Origin: Phycisphaerales bacterium
Lineage (GTDB): Bacteria; Planctomycetota; Phycisphaerae; Phycisphaerales; UBA1924
Assembly: GCA_007693765.1 (NCBI GenBank)
Contig: RECZ01000115.1
Coordinates: forward strand, 1 to 39,418
Length of the DNA stretch: 39,418 nt
Direction: 5' to 3'
Part shown: positions 8,740 through 16,584 of the stretch, in pieces
How the letters are laid out: every line of letters starts with the position of its first letter
Position numbering within the stretch: the first letter of the stretch is position 1
Program-made: the position numbers and the translations under genes
Notes under the pieces: model-generated
Told to the model about the DNA's origin: nothing
The model's database searches: none
What the model saw: the letters and a program-made list of their open reading frames with translations, nothing else

Positions 8740-9432
8740 ATGCCCCTCACCCTCCTCGGCGCCAAGCTAGGCATGACGCGCACCTACACCAGCGATGGTC
8801 TGAGTGTGCCCGTGACCGTCATCCATGCCGGTCCCTGCGTCGTCACGCAGATCCGCACGCCGGAGAAGGACGGGTACGCCGCCGTCCAGATCGGCTACGA
8901 CGACGTCAAGCCCCGCCGCAGCACCATGCCCATGATCGCCCACGACGCCAAGGCCGGCACGGCGCCCAAGCGCCACCACCGCGAGTTCCGCGTCGAAGAG
9001 GCCGACCTGGCCAACTACGAGATCGGCCAGGAGATCACGGTCGAGAAACTCGCCGAGACCCGCTTCGTCGACGTCACCGGCACCAGCAAGGGCAAGGGCT
9101 ACGCTGGCAACATGAAGCGCAACAACTTCAAGGGCATGTCGGCGTCGCACGGCACCGAGCGCATGCACCGCCGCGGCGGCTCGATCGGCGGCCACGGCAC
9201 CAACCGAGGCACCGGCCCCAAGCCCAAGAAGGGCAAGAAGATGACCGGCCGTCTCGGCGGCGACCGCTCCACGGTTCGTTCGCTGGAAATCATCAAGATC
9301 GACCCCGAGCAGAACCTGCTGCTGGTGAAGGGGCCCGTCCCCGGCGCCAACACGGGCATGCTCGAGATCCGTTTCCCCAAGCGTCTGTACAAGTCCAAGG
9401 CCACCAAGCAGGCCGAGCACGCGAAGGGCTGA
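8740..9432 (+). CDS. rplC: 50S ribosomal protein L3
   Basis: 230 residues. The N-terminus has '[10 protein letters not shown]', typical of L3. The internal extension that reaches towards the peptidyl transferase centre spans about residues 125-170 ([10 protein letters not shown], then [21 protein letters not shown]). The loop is basic and somewhat different from the usual proteobacterial version. The C-terminus ([14 protein letters not shown]) is canonical. L3 nucleates large-subunit assembly on 23S rRNA. It lies 97 bases after rpsJ and is followed by an unusually long gap before rplD. Confidence 0.96.
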   Translation: MPLTLLGAKLGMTRTYTSDGLSVPVTVIHAGPCVVTQIRTPEKDGYAAVQIGYDDVKPRRSTMPMIAHDAKAGTAPKRHHREFRVEEADLANYEIGQEITVEKLAETRFVDVTGTSKGKGYAGNMKRNNFKGMSASHGTERMHRRGGSIGGHGTNRGTGPKPKKGKKMTGRLGGDRSTVRSLEIIKIDPEQNLLLVKGPVPGANTGMLEIRFPKRLYKSKATKQAEHAKG

Positions 9433-9711
9433 AGCACCATAAAACGCGCCCCGCGCCGCCGCGGGCGTGACATCGAGGATTCACAGTCAGGCAGGTCGGT
9501 CGTCGGCGTTCGACGGTCGCCCGGCCCGGAAGGTCCGAACGCGAGCGTGTGCTCGCCGTGGAAACCGCCGGGCGAAGCCAAACCAAGAAGGCACACGCCG
9601 AGTCAACGCCGGGCGGGCCGCATCAGTACGACGCGTCCCGACCGACCAAGGCGAAACACACCGCCCCGACCACTCCGGTCCGGGCAGAGGCGAAGACGAG
9701 CGAGATTCCCC
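9433..9711 (+). other. 279-base structured gap between rplC and rplD
   Basis: No convincing gene is seen. Two adjacent inverted repeats are present: GCGTTCG (9506-9512) with CGAACGC (9536-9542), and GCGAGC (9541-9546), GTGT loop, GCTCGC (9551-9556). They overlap by two bases and so could be alternatives. This is the longest non-coding interval inside the S10 part of the cluster and lies directly before rplD, the usual autoregulator of S10 operons. An attenuator or protein-binding leader is possible. Confidence 0.4.
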
Positions 9712-10389
9712 ATGGAAGTCCCCGTCCTGAACATCAAAGGCGAGCGCGTCGGGTCGATGCAGATCGACGAGACGACGCTCGGAGGCGAGGTTATCCCCGC
9801 CCTCATCAAGCAGGCCTACGTTCGCTACCACGCGAACAAGCGCCAGGGCTCCGCACGCACCCGCAACCGCGGCAACGTCGAGGGCTCCACCCGCAAGCTG
9901 TACCGCCAGAAGGGCACGGGCAACTCCCGCGTCGGCCCAGCCCGCGTCCCCGGACGCAAGGGCGGCGGCGTGGCGTTCGCCAAAACCAAGACCCGCGAGG
10001 ACTACCGCCTCGACATGCCGGTCAAGATGCGTCGCAAGGCCAACCGCAACGCCCTGCTCGCCAAGCTGATCGACAACGAGGTGCGCGTCATCGACGACCT
10101 GTCCTTCGAGTCGCCCCGCACCAAGGACATGATCGCGTTGCTCGCGGCGTGCAAGATCGACCGCACGTGCCTCATGGCCCTGAACGCCGAGAACGACAAC
10201 GCCCGCCTCGGCGCCCGCAACGTGCCCGGCGTGAGCACCGTCCCCGTCGAGCAGCTCACCTGCTTCGAGATGCTCAACCACCGCTACATGATCATCGCCA
10301 AGTCCGACCTCGAATCGTGGCTCGAGGGCGCATCTTCGAAGATCGGCAAGGACGCCAAGCGTCTCGCCGGCCGGAAGGAGGCCGCGTGA
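9712..10389 (+). CDS. rplD: 50S ribosomal protein L4
   Basis: 225 residues. The extended loop that lines the exit tunnel is recognisable (K-L-Y-R-Q-K-G-T-G-N-S-R, then KGGGVAFAK), though several loop residues differ from the common RQKGTGRAR form. The globular part and 'MLNHRYMIIAKSDLESW' near the C-terminus fit L4. In other bacteria L4 also represses its own operon. The start at ATG 9712 matches the family N-terminus, V-P-V-L-N. A short Lys/Ala tail ends the protein. It overlaps rplW by one base at TGATG. Confidence 0.94.
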   Translation: MEVPVLNIKGERVGSMQIDETTLGGEVIPALIKQAYVRYHANKRQGSARTRNRGNVEGSTRKLYRQKGTGNSRVGPARVPGRKGGGVAFAKTKTREDYRLDMPVKMRRKANRNALLAKLIDNEVRVIDDLSFESPRTKDMIALLAACKIDRTCLMALNAENDNARLGARNVPGVSTVPVEQLTCFEMLNHRYMIIAKSDLESWLEGASSKIGKDAKRLAGRKEAA

Positions 10390-10664
10390 TGGAGGCTATC
10401 CACGTCATCCGCAAGCCCCTGCTCACCGAGAAGGGCGCCGCACAGGCCGAGCACAACCGCTACGTGTTCGAGGTCGACAAGCGGGCCCGCAAGGACGAGA
10501 TCAAGCGCGCCATCCAAGAGATTTACGGCGTGCGCGTCGTCGCGGTGAACACGTCCATTCATCAGGCCGGCCAGCGCCGCACCCGCTGGGGCATCGTCCC
10601 CGGGAAGCTGACGAAGAAGGCCAGCGTCCGTCTGCACGAAGACGACACGATCGAGTTGTTCTAA
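10389..10664 (+). CDS. rplW: 50S ribosomal protein L23
   Basis: 91 residues, normal length. It starts with I-R-K-P-L-L-T-E-K, the conserved N-terminal motif of L23. It contains 'YVFEVDKRARKDEIKRAIQE' followed by YGVRVVAVNT, the docking face near the tunnel exit that also receives trigger factor and SRP. Translation is coupled to rplD: the stop and start share a base in TGATG. A GTG one codon earlier (10386) is an alternative start. Confidence 0.95.
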   Translation: MEAIHVIRKPLLTEKGAAQAEHNRYVFEVDKRARKDEIKRAIQEIYGVRVVAVNTSIHQAGQRRTRWGIVPGKLTKKASVRLHEDDTIELF

Positions 10665-10686
10665 GCGAGCCAGGCGAGGTACCCCA

Positions 10687-11541
10687 ATGCCCATCAGAGT
10701 CTACAAACCAACCAGCGCCGGCCGACGCAACGCCTCCGTCAACGTGAACGCCGAGGTCACGAAGTCGCGCCCAGAGAAGTCGCTGCTGACGCCCAAGACC
10801 AAGACCGGCGGGCGCAACCACCACGGCAAGATCACCGTGCGCGGTCGCGGCGGCGGCCACAAGCAGATGTACCGGCGGATCGACTTCAAGCGCCGCGACC
10901 GCGACAACATCGTCGGCGTCGTCGAGGGCATCGAGTACGACCCCAACCGCACCTGCCACATCGCCCTCGTGAAGTACGAGGACGACGTGAAGCGCTACAT
11001 CCTCGCGCCCCGCGGCGTGAAGGTCGGCGACCGCCTGCTCGCCTCGGATTCGTTCATCGAGCCCAAGAGCGGCAACTGCATGCCGATGCGCCACATCCCC
11101 ACCGGGCTCAACGTCCACTGCGTGGAGATGCTGCCGGGCAAGGGCGGCCAGATGTGCCGCTCCGCCGGGATGTACGCCCGCCTGACCAACAAAGAGGGCA
11201 AGCTGGCCACGCTGGTGCTGCCCTCGGGCGAGATCCGGCAGGTCTCGATCGACTGCCGCGCCACCATCGGCGAGGTCGGCAACGCCGACCACCAGCAGCG
11301 CCGCCTGGGCAAGGCCGGCAAGAGCCGCCACCTCGGGCGTCGCCCCATCACCCGCGGCATCGCCAAGAGCCACCACGCCCACCCCCTCGGCGGCGGCTCC
11401 GGCCGTTCCAAGGGCAACCGCACGCCCTGCGGCCCCACGGGCGTCAACGCCAAGGGCGGCTCGACGCGTAACCGCAAGCAGCACTCCGAGAAACTCATCA
11501 TCCGTCGTCGTCGCACCGTCCGTTTCGGGCAGTTGCGCTGA
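10687..11541 (+). CDS. rplB: 50S ribosomal protein L2
   Basis: 284 residues. The core is unmistakable: SAGRRNASVN, GGGHKQMYR, and GEVGNADHQQ near residue 200. The highly conserved segment that usually reads DHPHGGGEGR is A-H-P-L-G-G-G-S-G-R at 231-240. The key His (E. coli H229, here H232) is kept, but the flanking Asp and second His are changed to Ala and Leu. The preceding MNPV is also replaced (KSHH). L2 supports subunit association and the peptidyl transferase centre. It is preceded by a GAGGT ribosome-binding element. Confidence 0.97.
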   Translation: MPIRVYKPTSAGRRNASVNVNAEVTKSRPEKSLLTPKTKTGGRNHHGKITVRGRGGGHKQMYRRIDFKRRDRDNIVGVVEGIEYDPNRTCHIALVKYEDDVKRYILAPRGVKVGDRLLASDSFIEPKSGNCMPMRHIPTGLNVHCVEMLPGKGGQMCRSAGMYARLTNKEGKLATLVLPSGEIRQVSIDCRATIGEVGNADHQQRRLGKAGKSRHLGRRPITRGIAKSHHAHPLGGGSGRSKGNRTPCGPTGVNAKGGSTRNRKQHSEKLIIRRRRTVRFGQLR

Positions 11542-11579
11542 ACCCGGGTCGGAACGAGAAGGACTGAAGGAACCGCATC

Positions 11580-11864
11580 ATGGCCCGTTCGCTGAAAAAA
11601 GGCCCGTTCGTTGACGAGAAGCTCTACCGCAAGGTGGAGAAGCTCAACCAGCAGAGCAAGCGCGAGCCCATCAAGACGTGGGCGCGTCGCTGCACCATCG
11701 TGCCCGAGTTCATCGGCCACACGTTCAAGGTGCACAACGGGCGCGCGTTCCTCGACGTGTACGTCACCGAGGACATGGTCGGGCACAAGCTCGGCGAGTT
11801 CAGCCACACGCGCATGTTCCGCGGCCACACGAACAAGAAGGAAGGCATCAGGTCCGGCGCCTGA
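11580..11864 (+). CDS. rpsS: 30S ribosomal protein S19
   Basis: 94 residues, normal length. It starts [12 protein letters not shown], the S19 signature, and contains '[18 protein letters not shown]' and '[17 protein letters not shown]'. It forms part of the small-subunit head next to S13. Spacing to rplB is 38 bases, with an AAGGA element upstream. Nothing unusual was seen in the protein itself. Confidence 0.97.
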   Translation: MARSLKKGPFVDEKLYRKVEKLNQQSKREPIKTWARRCTIVPEFIGHTFKVHNGRAFLDVYVTEDMVGHKLGEFSHTRMFRGHTNKKEGIRSGA

Positions 11865-11917
11865 TTCACTCGCGCCGCCACGACCCGCACCGCGTCCCGG
11901 ACGCAGGATCCCCACCC

Positions 11918-12463
11918 GTGAAGATCAACGCCGAAAAGCTCAAGCGGCTCGTCGAACAAGCCGGCGTCACGCGCGAACAGCTCGCCGAGGCGATCGCGCG
12001 CCCGGGCTTCCCGCAGCGTGAAGCGCTCGGGGCCGTCAACAACTGGATGAGCGACCGCGACCACCCGCGCTGCAAACCCGAGCACGCCGACGCCATCGCC
12101 GCCCTGGTCGGCGCCAAGCCGACGGACTTCGTCCGCTTCGTGAGCATGGCCCGCTTCGTCCGCGGCAGCGCCCGCAAGTCGCGCCTCGTGGCCGACATGA
12201 TCCGCGGCATGCCCGTCGACAAGGCCCTCACCACGCTCGACTTCTGCGACAAGCGCGCCGCCGTCTCCATCCGCAAAACACTCAACGCCGCCATCGCCGA
12301 CGCCGAGCAGGCCGAGGCCGACGTCGGCGCCCTCGTCGTCGCCGAGTCGCGCGTCGACGGCGGGCCCATCATCAAACGATTCCAGCCCAAGGACCGCGGC
12401 CGGGCGCACCCCATCCGCAAGCGCACCAGCCACCTCGTCGTCGGTGTGGAGGAGAGGAACTAA
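11918..12463 (+). CDS. rplV: 50S ribosomal protein L22 with N-terminal XRE-like HTH domain
   Basis: 181 residues, against about 110 for usual L22. Residues ~78-181 are a normal L22: ARFVRGSARKSRLVADMIRG at the start, the beta-hairpin that lines the exit tunnel (GGPIIKRFQPKDRGRAHPI), and the final KRTSHLVVGV. Residues 1-76 resemble a Cro/C1-type helix-turn-helix: LKRLVEQAGVTREQLAEAI (8-26), then VNNWMSD and a helix with IAALVGAKPTDF. The start used is GTG at 11918. An internal ATG at 12146 could give a standard-length L22, but the 228 bases before it are open and domain-like. The stop overlaps the rpsC start by one base. The function of the added domain is unknown; it could bind nucleic acid or control the operon. 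Confidence 0.93.
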   Translation: MKINAEKLKRLVEQAGVTREQLAEAIARPGFPQREALGAVNNWMSDRDHPRCKPEHADAIAALVGAKPTDFVRFVSMARFVRGSARKSRLVADMIRGMPVDKALTTLDFCDKRAAVSIRKTLNAAIADAEQAEADVGALVVAESRVDGGPIIKRFQPKDRGRAHPIRKRTSHLVVGVEERN

Positions 12464-13164
12464 TGGGACAGAAAACCCATCCATTCGGCCTTCGCGTCGG
12501 CATCACCGAGGCCCACAAGAGCCGCTGGTACGCCCCCAAGGCGCTCTACGGCGAGCTGCTCGTCGAGGACTACCGAATCCGCGAGTTCTGCGACAAGCGC
12601 CTCAACCGCACCCCGCCCTTCGCGGCCGTCTCCGACATCCACATCGAGCGCACCCGCGAGGAGCTCAAGGTCATCATCAAGACCGCCCGCCCGGGCCTCG
12701 TCATCGGCCCCAAGGGCGCCGAGGTCGAGCGTCTGACGGAGGAGCTCCAGTACATGACGGGCCGCAAGGTCTCGATCAGCATCCTGGAGGTCAAGAGCCC
12801 CGACCTCGAGGCCCAGCTCATCGCCGAGGGCGTCGCCGAGCAGCTCAAGAAGCGCGCCTCGTACCGGCGCGTGGTGAACATGCGGGCGCAGGCCGCCATG
12901 CAGGCGGGCGCCAAGGGCGTGCGCATCCTGATCGGCGGGCGTCTGGGCGGGGCGGAGATGAGCCGCACGCTCGACGTGCGTCTGGGCTCGCTGCCCCTGA
13001 GCACGCTGCAGGCGAACATCGACTACGGCTTCACCGAGGCGCACACCACTTACGGCAGCATCGGCGTGAAGGTCTGGATCTACAAGGGCCTGTACACCGA
13101 CGAGGTCGACGAGACGCAGTCCACCGCCGCCGGCGCCCGCCCGCGTGCCCGCGGCCGCCGCTGA
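12463..13164 (+). CDS. rpsC: 30S ribosomal protein S3
   Basis: 233 residues. It starts M-G-Q-K-T-H-P-F-G-L-R-V-G, the S3 hallmark. The KH domain carries the GXXG loop as V-I-G-P-K-G at about residues 76-81. The C-terminal half includes 'GAKGVRILIGGRLGGAEMSR' and IDYGFTEAHT. S3 lies at the mRNA entry channel. The last ~15 residues are a basic Ala/Arg tail. The start overlaps the rplV stop (TAATG), so the two are translationally coupled. Confidence 0.97.
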   Translation: MGQKTHPFGLRVGITEAHKSRWYAPKALYGELLVEDYRIREFCDKRLNRTPPFAAVSDIHIERTREELKVIIKTARPGLVIGPKGAEVERLTEELQYMTGRKVSISILEVKSPDLEAQLIAEGVAEQLKKRASYRRVVNMRAQAAMQAGAKGVRILIGGRLGGAEMSRTLDVRLGSLPLSTLQANIDYGFTEAHTTYGSIGVKVWIYKGLYTDEVDETQSTAAGARPRARGRR

Positions 13165-13235
13165 ACCGCTTTTTCTCACCAACGATCAACCACGAACGAG
13201 CATCGACCAACGAGCATCACTGAACGAGATACGCC

Positions 13236-13655
13236 ATGCCCCGGATGCCCAAACGAGTCAAGTTCCGCAAAGAGTTCCGCCGCGTGCGCGACCGCAACGC
13301 CACGAAGGGCAACTTCGTCGCGTTCGGCGACTACGGCCTGCAGTCGCTCGAGGGCGTCTGGCTCACGGCGCGTCAGCTCGAGGCGGGGCGCATCGCGGCC
13401 CAGCACTTCCTCAAGCGCGAGGGGCAGCTCTACATCCGCGTGTTCCCGGACAAGCCGATCTCCAAGAAGCCGCTCGAGACCCGAATGGGCAAGGGCAAGG
13501 CCGAGGTGGAGTACTGGGCGGCGCGCGTGCGGCCGGGCACGATGCTCTACGAAGTGGGCGGCGTGCCCGAAGACATCGCCAAGCGCGCCCTGGTGCGCGT
13601 GGCGATGAAGATGCCCGTCCGCTGCCGCTTCGTCGGCCGCCGCGTGACGGCGTAA
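13236..13655 (+). CDS. rplP: 50S ribosomal protein L16
   Basis: 139 residues, normal length. Landmarks: [12 protein letters not shown] at the N-terminus, '[20 protein letters not shown]', [22 protein letters not shown], and the ending [12 protein letters not shown]. The Arg in RMGKG that is hydroxylated in E. coli L16 is present. L16 contacts the elbow of the A- and P-site tRNAs. An unremarkable 71-base gap separates it from rpsC. Confidence 0.97.
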   Translation: MPRMPKRVKFRKEFRRVRDRNATKGNFVAFGDYGLQSLEGVWLTARQLEAGRIAAQHFLKREGQLYIRVFPDKPISKKPLETRMGKGKAEVEYWAARVRPGTMLYEVGGVPEDIAKRALVRVAMKMPVRCRFVGRRVTA

Positions 13656-13688
13656 GCAAAGCAGAAGACCCCCACGGAACCACCCGCC

Positions 13689-13919
13689 ATGGCGAAGAAG
13701 AAGACCAGCGAGCTCAAGCAGGAAATACACAAGTACAAGGACGAAGAGATCGTTCTCGAGCTCAAGCGCCTCCGCAACACGCTCTTCGACCTGCGCACGC
13801 AGGCCGTGACCGAGAAGATCCAGGACTCCAGCCGCTTCGGGAAGGTGCGTCGCGACATCGCCCGCCTCCTGACCGAGCGACGCGCCCGCGAACTCCGCGA
13901 CCAGAAGGCAACCGCATGA
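13689..13919 (+). CDS. rpmC: 50S ribosomal protein L29
   Basis: 76 residues, slightly longer than usual. The two-helix L29 fold is recognised from ELKRLRNTLFDLRTQ and the C-terminal VRRDIARLLTERR. L29 sits beside L23 at the tunnel exit. The N-terminus carries an extra MAKKKTSE. The stop overlaps the rpsQ start in ATGA. Confidence 0.95.
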   Translation: MAKKKTSELKQEIHKYKDEEIVLELKRLRNTLFDLRTQAVTEKIQDSSRFGKVRRDIARLLTERRARELRDQKATA

Positions 13920-14203
13920 CCACCACCAGCACCGAACAACCCGCCGCCGACGCCATCCGCACCATCAAGGTGGGCGTCGTTGACTCCGACAAGCGCGACA
14001 AGACGCGCAAGGTCGTCGTCAGCTTCTCGGCACGCCACCCCAAGTACGGCAAGTACATGCGGAAGCGCTCCGTGCTGCACGTCCACGACGAGAACAACGA
14101 GTCGCGCAACGGCGACCGCGTCGAGATCGAGCCCTGCCGTCCCATCAGCAAGACCAAACGATGGCGCCTCGTGCGCATCGTCGAGCGCGCCCCCGGCTCG
14201 TGA
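13916..14203 (+). CDS. rpsQ: 30S ribosomal protein S17
   Basis: 95 residues. The OB-fold core is recognised from 'KVGVVDSDKRDKTRKVVV' and 'HPKYGKYMRKRSVLHVHDE', then GDRVEIEPCRPISKTKRWR. S17 is a primary 16S-binding protein. The N-terminal ~12 residues (TTTSTEQPAADA) are an extra disordered leader. The start is fixed by the 4-base ATGA overlap with rpmC. Confidence 0.96.
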   Translation: MTTTSTEQPAADAIRTIKVGVVDSDKRDKTRKVVVSFSARHPKYGKYMRKRSVLHVHDENNESRNGDRVEIEPCRPISKTKRWRLVRIVERAPGS

Positions 14204-14258
14204 CCACCACAGACACCACACCTTCTCGTCCGGGCGAACCCGGAGAGGTCGTTGAGCG

Positions 14259-14645
14259 ATGATCCAACAGGAAACAAGATGCGAGGTCGCCGATAACTCG
14301 GGCGCGAAGATCGCGTACGTGATCCGCGTGCTCGGTGGCTCGACCGGCAAGGGCAAGTTCACCCGGCGCACCGCCGGCGTGGGCGACCGCGTCGTCGTGT
14401 CCATCAAGAAGGCGCTGCCCGGAGCGGACATCAAGGCCGGCGACAAGGCCAAGGCCGTCGTCGTCCGCACGGCGTTCCCCATCCGCCGCGCCGACGGCTC
14501 GTACGTCCGGTTCGACAAGAGCGCCGTCGTGCTCATCAACGACGACGGCAACCCCAAGGGCACGCGCATCTTCGGCGCCGTGGCCCGCGAGCTCCGCGAC
14601 CGGAACTACATGAAGATCGTGTCCCTCGCATCGGAGGTCATCTGA
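14259..14645 (+). CDS. rplN: 50S ribosomal protein L14
   Basis: 128 residues (family about 122). It starts M-I-Q-Q-E-T-R, followed by V-A-D-N-S-G-A-K, the L14 signature. It also has '[22 protein letters not shown]' and the ending [19 protein letters not shown]14 contributes to an intersubunit bridge and is the docking site for RsfS. It lies 2 bases before rplX. Confidence 0.97.
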   Translation: MIQQETRCEVADNSGAKIAYVIRVLGGSTGKGKFTRRTAGVGDRVVVSIKKALPGADIKAGDKAKAVVVRTAFPIRRADGSYVRFDKSAVVLINDDGNPKGTRIFGAVARELRDRNYMKIVSLASEVI

Positions 14646-14647
14646 CC

Positions 14648-15205
14648 ATGCCCCGCCACGTCCGCCAAGGCGACACCGTCATGATCACCTCCGGCGCCTT
14701 CAGGGGCGCCGTGGGCGAGATCGCGCGTGTCCTGACAAAGGTCGACCGCGTGGTCGTCCAGTTCCCCGCGTCGGTCTACGATGGCGAGAAGCGCCGGCAG
14801 CTCGTCAAGAACCGCAAGCCCACCCGCATCAACCCGCAGGGCGGGCGCGTCGAGCTCGACCGCTCCTTCCCGCTGAGCAACGTCAGCCCCGTCGCCGACG
14901 GCAAGCCGACCCGCGTCCGCTTCGAGACCCGCGCCGACGGCTCGAAGGTCCGCGTCGCCGCCCGCAACGGCAAGGAGCTGGGCGTCCTCCACGGCCCGCG
15001 CGAGGGGGGCGCCGCCAAGGGCGCCGCCGCCCCGGCGAAGAAGAAGACCACCAAGAAGAAGGCCGCCAAGCCCGCCGCCAAGAAGTCGGCGAAGAAGGCC
15101 TCGACAAAGAAGACGTCCAAGAAGCCCGCCGCGTCCAAGACGACCAAATCGACCAAGAAGGCCCCGGCGCGTCGCACCGCCAAGTCCCCCAGCAGCGAGT
15201 CCTGA
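14648..15205 (+). CDS. rplX: 50S ribosomal protein L24 with histone-H1-like tail
   Basis: 185 residues, against about 105 usually. Residues 1-~118 form the L24 KOW-type core: VRQGDTVMITSGAFRG, then RKPTRINPQGGRVE and 'VSPVADGKPTRVRFETRADG'. From about residue 121 the protein is a Lys/Ala/Ser/Thr tail built from repeated AAKK, TKK and SKKP steps, similar in composition to eukaryotic histone H1 tails and bacterial H1-like proteins. L24 is an early assembly factor at the 23S 5' domain. The tail is likely disordered and could bind rRNA or DNA. Spacing to rplE is 3 bases. Confidence 0.94.
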   Translation: MPRHVRQGDTVMITSGAFRGAVGEIARVLTKVDRVVVQFPASVYDGEKRRQLVKNRKPTRINPQGGRVELDRSFPLSNVSPVADGKPTRVRFETRADGSKVRVAARNGKELGVLHGPREGGAAKGAAAPAKKKTTKKKAAKPAAKKSAKKASTKKTSKKPAASKTTKSTKKAPARRTAKSPSSES

Positions 15206-15208
15206 CCC

Positions 15209-15832
15209 ATGGCCAAAGGCGCCACAAAGCACAACGACGAGGCCGCCGCCCCCACCGGGCCGAAGGTCACGCCGCGCCTCCAGCAGCGGTACCGCGAAGA
15301 GATCGCGCCCAAGACGCTGGAGAAGTTCGGCATGTCCAACCGGATGAGCGCGCCGCGTCTCCAGAAGATCGTCCTCAACGTCAACATGGGCCGGCACATC
15401 GAGGGCACTAAGGTGCCCCCGAACGTCCGCGAGACCGTGATCAGCACGCTCACCGCCGTGTCGGGCCAGAAGCCCATCGTGATCAAGGCCAAGAAGTCCG
15501 TCTCGAACTTCAAGGTCCGCGAGGGGTACGAGTCGTCCGCGATGGTCACGCTGCGGCGCGACCGGATGTGGCACTTCCTCGACCGCCTCATCAACCTGGG
15601 CGCGCCCCGCATCAAGGACTTCCGCGGCCTGCCCGAGACCTCCTTCGACAAGGGCGGCAACTACTCGATGGGCCTCGTCGAGCAGGGCGTCTTCCCCGAG
15701 ATCGACATGACCCGCGTCAACTTCACCCACGGCATGCACATCAACCTCGTGTTCTCGAACTCCGACCCCGAGAAGAGCCGCTTCGTGCTCGAAGAGTTCG
15801 GCTTCCCATTCCGCAAGCCGGAGACCAACTAA
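15209..15832 (+). CDS. rplE: 50S ribosomal protein L5
   Basis: 207 residues, about 25 longer than E. coli L5 because of an N-terminal leader (MAKGATKHNDEAAAPTG). The core is clear: RLQKIVLNVNMG, 'TAVSGQKPIVIKAKKSVSNF', RIKDFRGLPETSFD, then FPEIDMTRVNFTHGM. L5 binds 5S rRNA and contacts P-site tRNA. It is tightly packed between rplX and rpsN with 3-base gaps. Confidence 0.97.
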   Translation: MAKGATKHNDEAAAPTGPKVTPRLQQRYREEIAPKTLEKFGMSNRMSAPRLQKIVLNVNMGRHIEGTKVPPNVRETVISTLTAVSGQKPIVIKAKKSVSNFKVREGYESSAMVTLRRDRMWHFLDRLINLGAPRIKDFRGLPETSFDKGGNYSMGLVEQGVFPEIDMTRVNFTHGMHINLVFSNSDPEKSRFVLEEFGFPFRKPETN

Positions 15833-15835
15833 ACC

Positions 15836-16021
15836 ATGGCCACCAAGGCGCAAATCGCGAAGTCCAAGCGCACCCCGAAGTTCTCCACCCGCAAGGTGCG
15901 CCGGTGCGAGCTCACCGGGCGTCCCCGCGGCGTGTACCGCAAGTTCCGCGTGAGCCGCATCATGCTCCGCAAGCTCGCCCTCGAAGGAAAGATCCCCGGC
16001 ATGCGCAAGGCCAGCTGGTGA
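15836..16021 (+). CDS. rpsN: 30S ribosomal protein S14, short form lacking zinc ligands
   Basis: 61 residues, the length of the zinc-binding (type Z) S14. It has [20 protein letters not shown] and the ending IPGMRKASW. Type Z S14 normally carries two CXXC pairs. Here the first reads C-E-L-T and the second S-R-I-M, so only one of the four cysteines is left and zinc cannot be held in the usual way. The fold may be stabilised otherwise. The reading was checked directly on the DNA; no frameshift is needed. It lies 3 bases after rplE. Confidence 0.95.
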   Translation: MATKAQIAKSKRTPKFSTRKVRRCELTGRPRGVYRKFRVSRIMLRKLALEGKIPGMRKASW

Positions 16022-16115
16022 ACCACGCCGGCCCTCGCACCAACCACCCTCGCGACGACGAACAACGAATCGACACGGGCACGCACTTCCCGCGGCCCGG
16101 AGACGGAAACGACCA

Positions 16116-16514
16116 ATGGCGCTAAGCGACCCCATCGCAGACATGCTCACCCGCATCCGCAACGCGGCGCGGATCCGCAAGAAGACGGTCACCTGCCTCA
16201 ACAGCAAGGTGTGCCGCGGCATCGCGGACGTCCTGCGCGACGAGGGCTACATCGACGGCTACGACGTCATCGACGACGGCCGTCAGGGCTCCATCCGCGT
16301 GCGGCTAAAGTTCGGTCCCGGCGGCGAGACCGTGATGCACAGCCTCACCCGCGAGTCCAAGCCCGGGCGGCGCGTCTACCGCAAGGCCGAGGATCTCCCC
16401 CGCCCGCTGCAGGGCCTGGGCATCTGCATCGTCAGCACGTCCAAGGGCGTCATGTCCGACCGCAAGTGCCGCACCGAACGCGTCGGCGGCGAAGTCCTCT
16501 GCACCGTCGAGTAA
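16116..16514 (+). CDS. rpsH: 30S ribosomal protein S8
   Basis: 132 residues, normal length. It starts with SDPIADMLTRIRNA, and the C-terminal rRNA-binding motif STSKGVMSDR is present, followed by GGEVLCTVE. S8 binds helix 21 of 16S rRNA and in E. coli represses the spc operon. A 94-base gap after rpsN contains GGAGACGG 13 bases before the ATG, a weak ribosome-binding candidate. Confidence 0.97.
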   Translation: MALSDPIADMLTRIRNAARIRKKTVTCLNSKVCRGIADVLRDEGYIDGYDVIDDGRQGSIRVRLKFGPGGETVMHSLTRESKPGRRVYRKAEDLPRPLQGLGICIVSTSKGVMSDRKCRTERVGGEVLCTVE

Positions 16515-16584
16515 GCCACACCCACCCACACGTCCCGGAGAGCGGACCCGCGAACGCGGCGCACGCCCAGGAGCGAAACGAACT

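Noticed and set aside
12146-12463. Normal-length L22 starting at the internal ATG 12146
   Set aside because: The upstream 228 bases are open in the same frame, look like a folded HTH domain, and would otherwise be an unexplained gap in a tightly packed cluster. Kept as an alternative in the rplV entry.
13145-14203. A 352-codon plus-strand frame covering rplP and rpmC
   Set aside because: Only its last 95 codons are real (rpsQ, from 13916). The rest is an out-of-frame shadow of rplP and rpmC.
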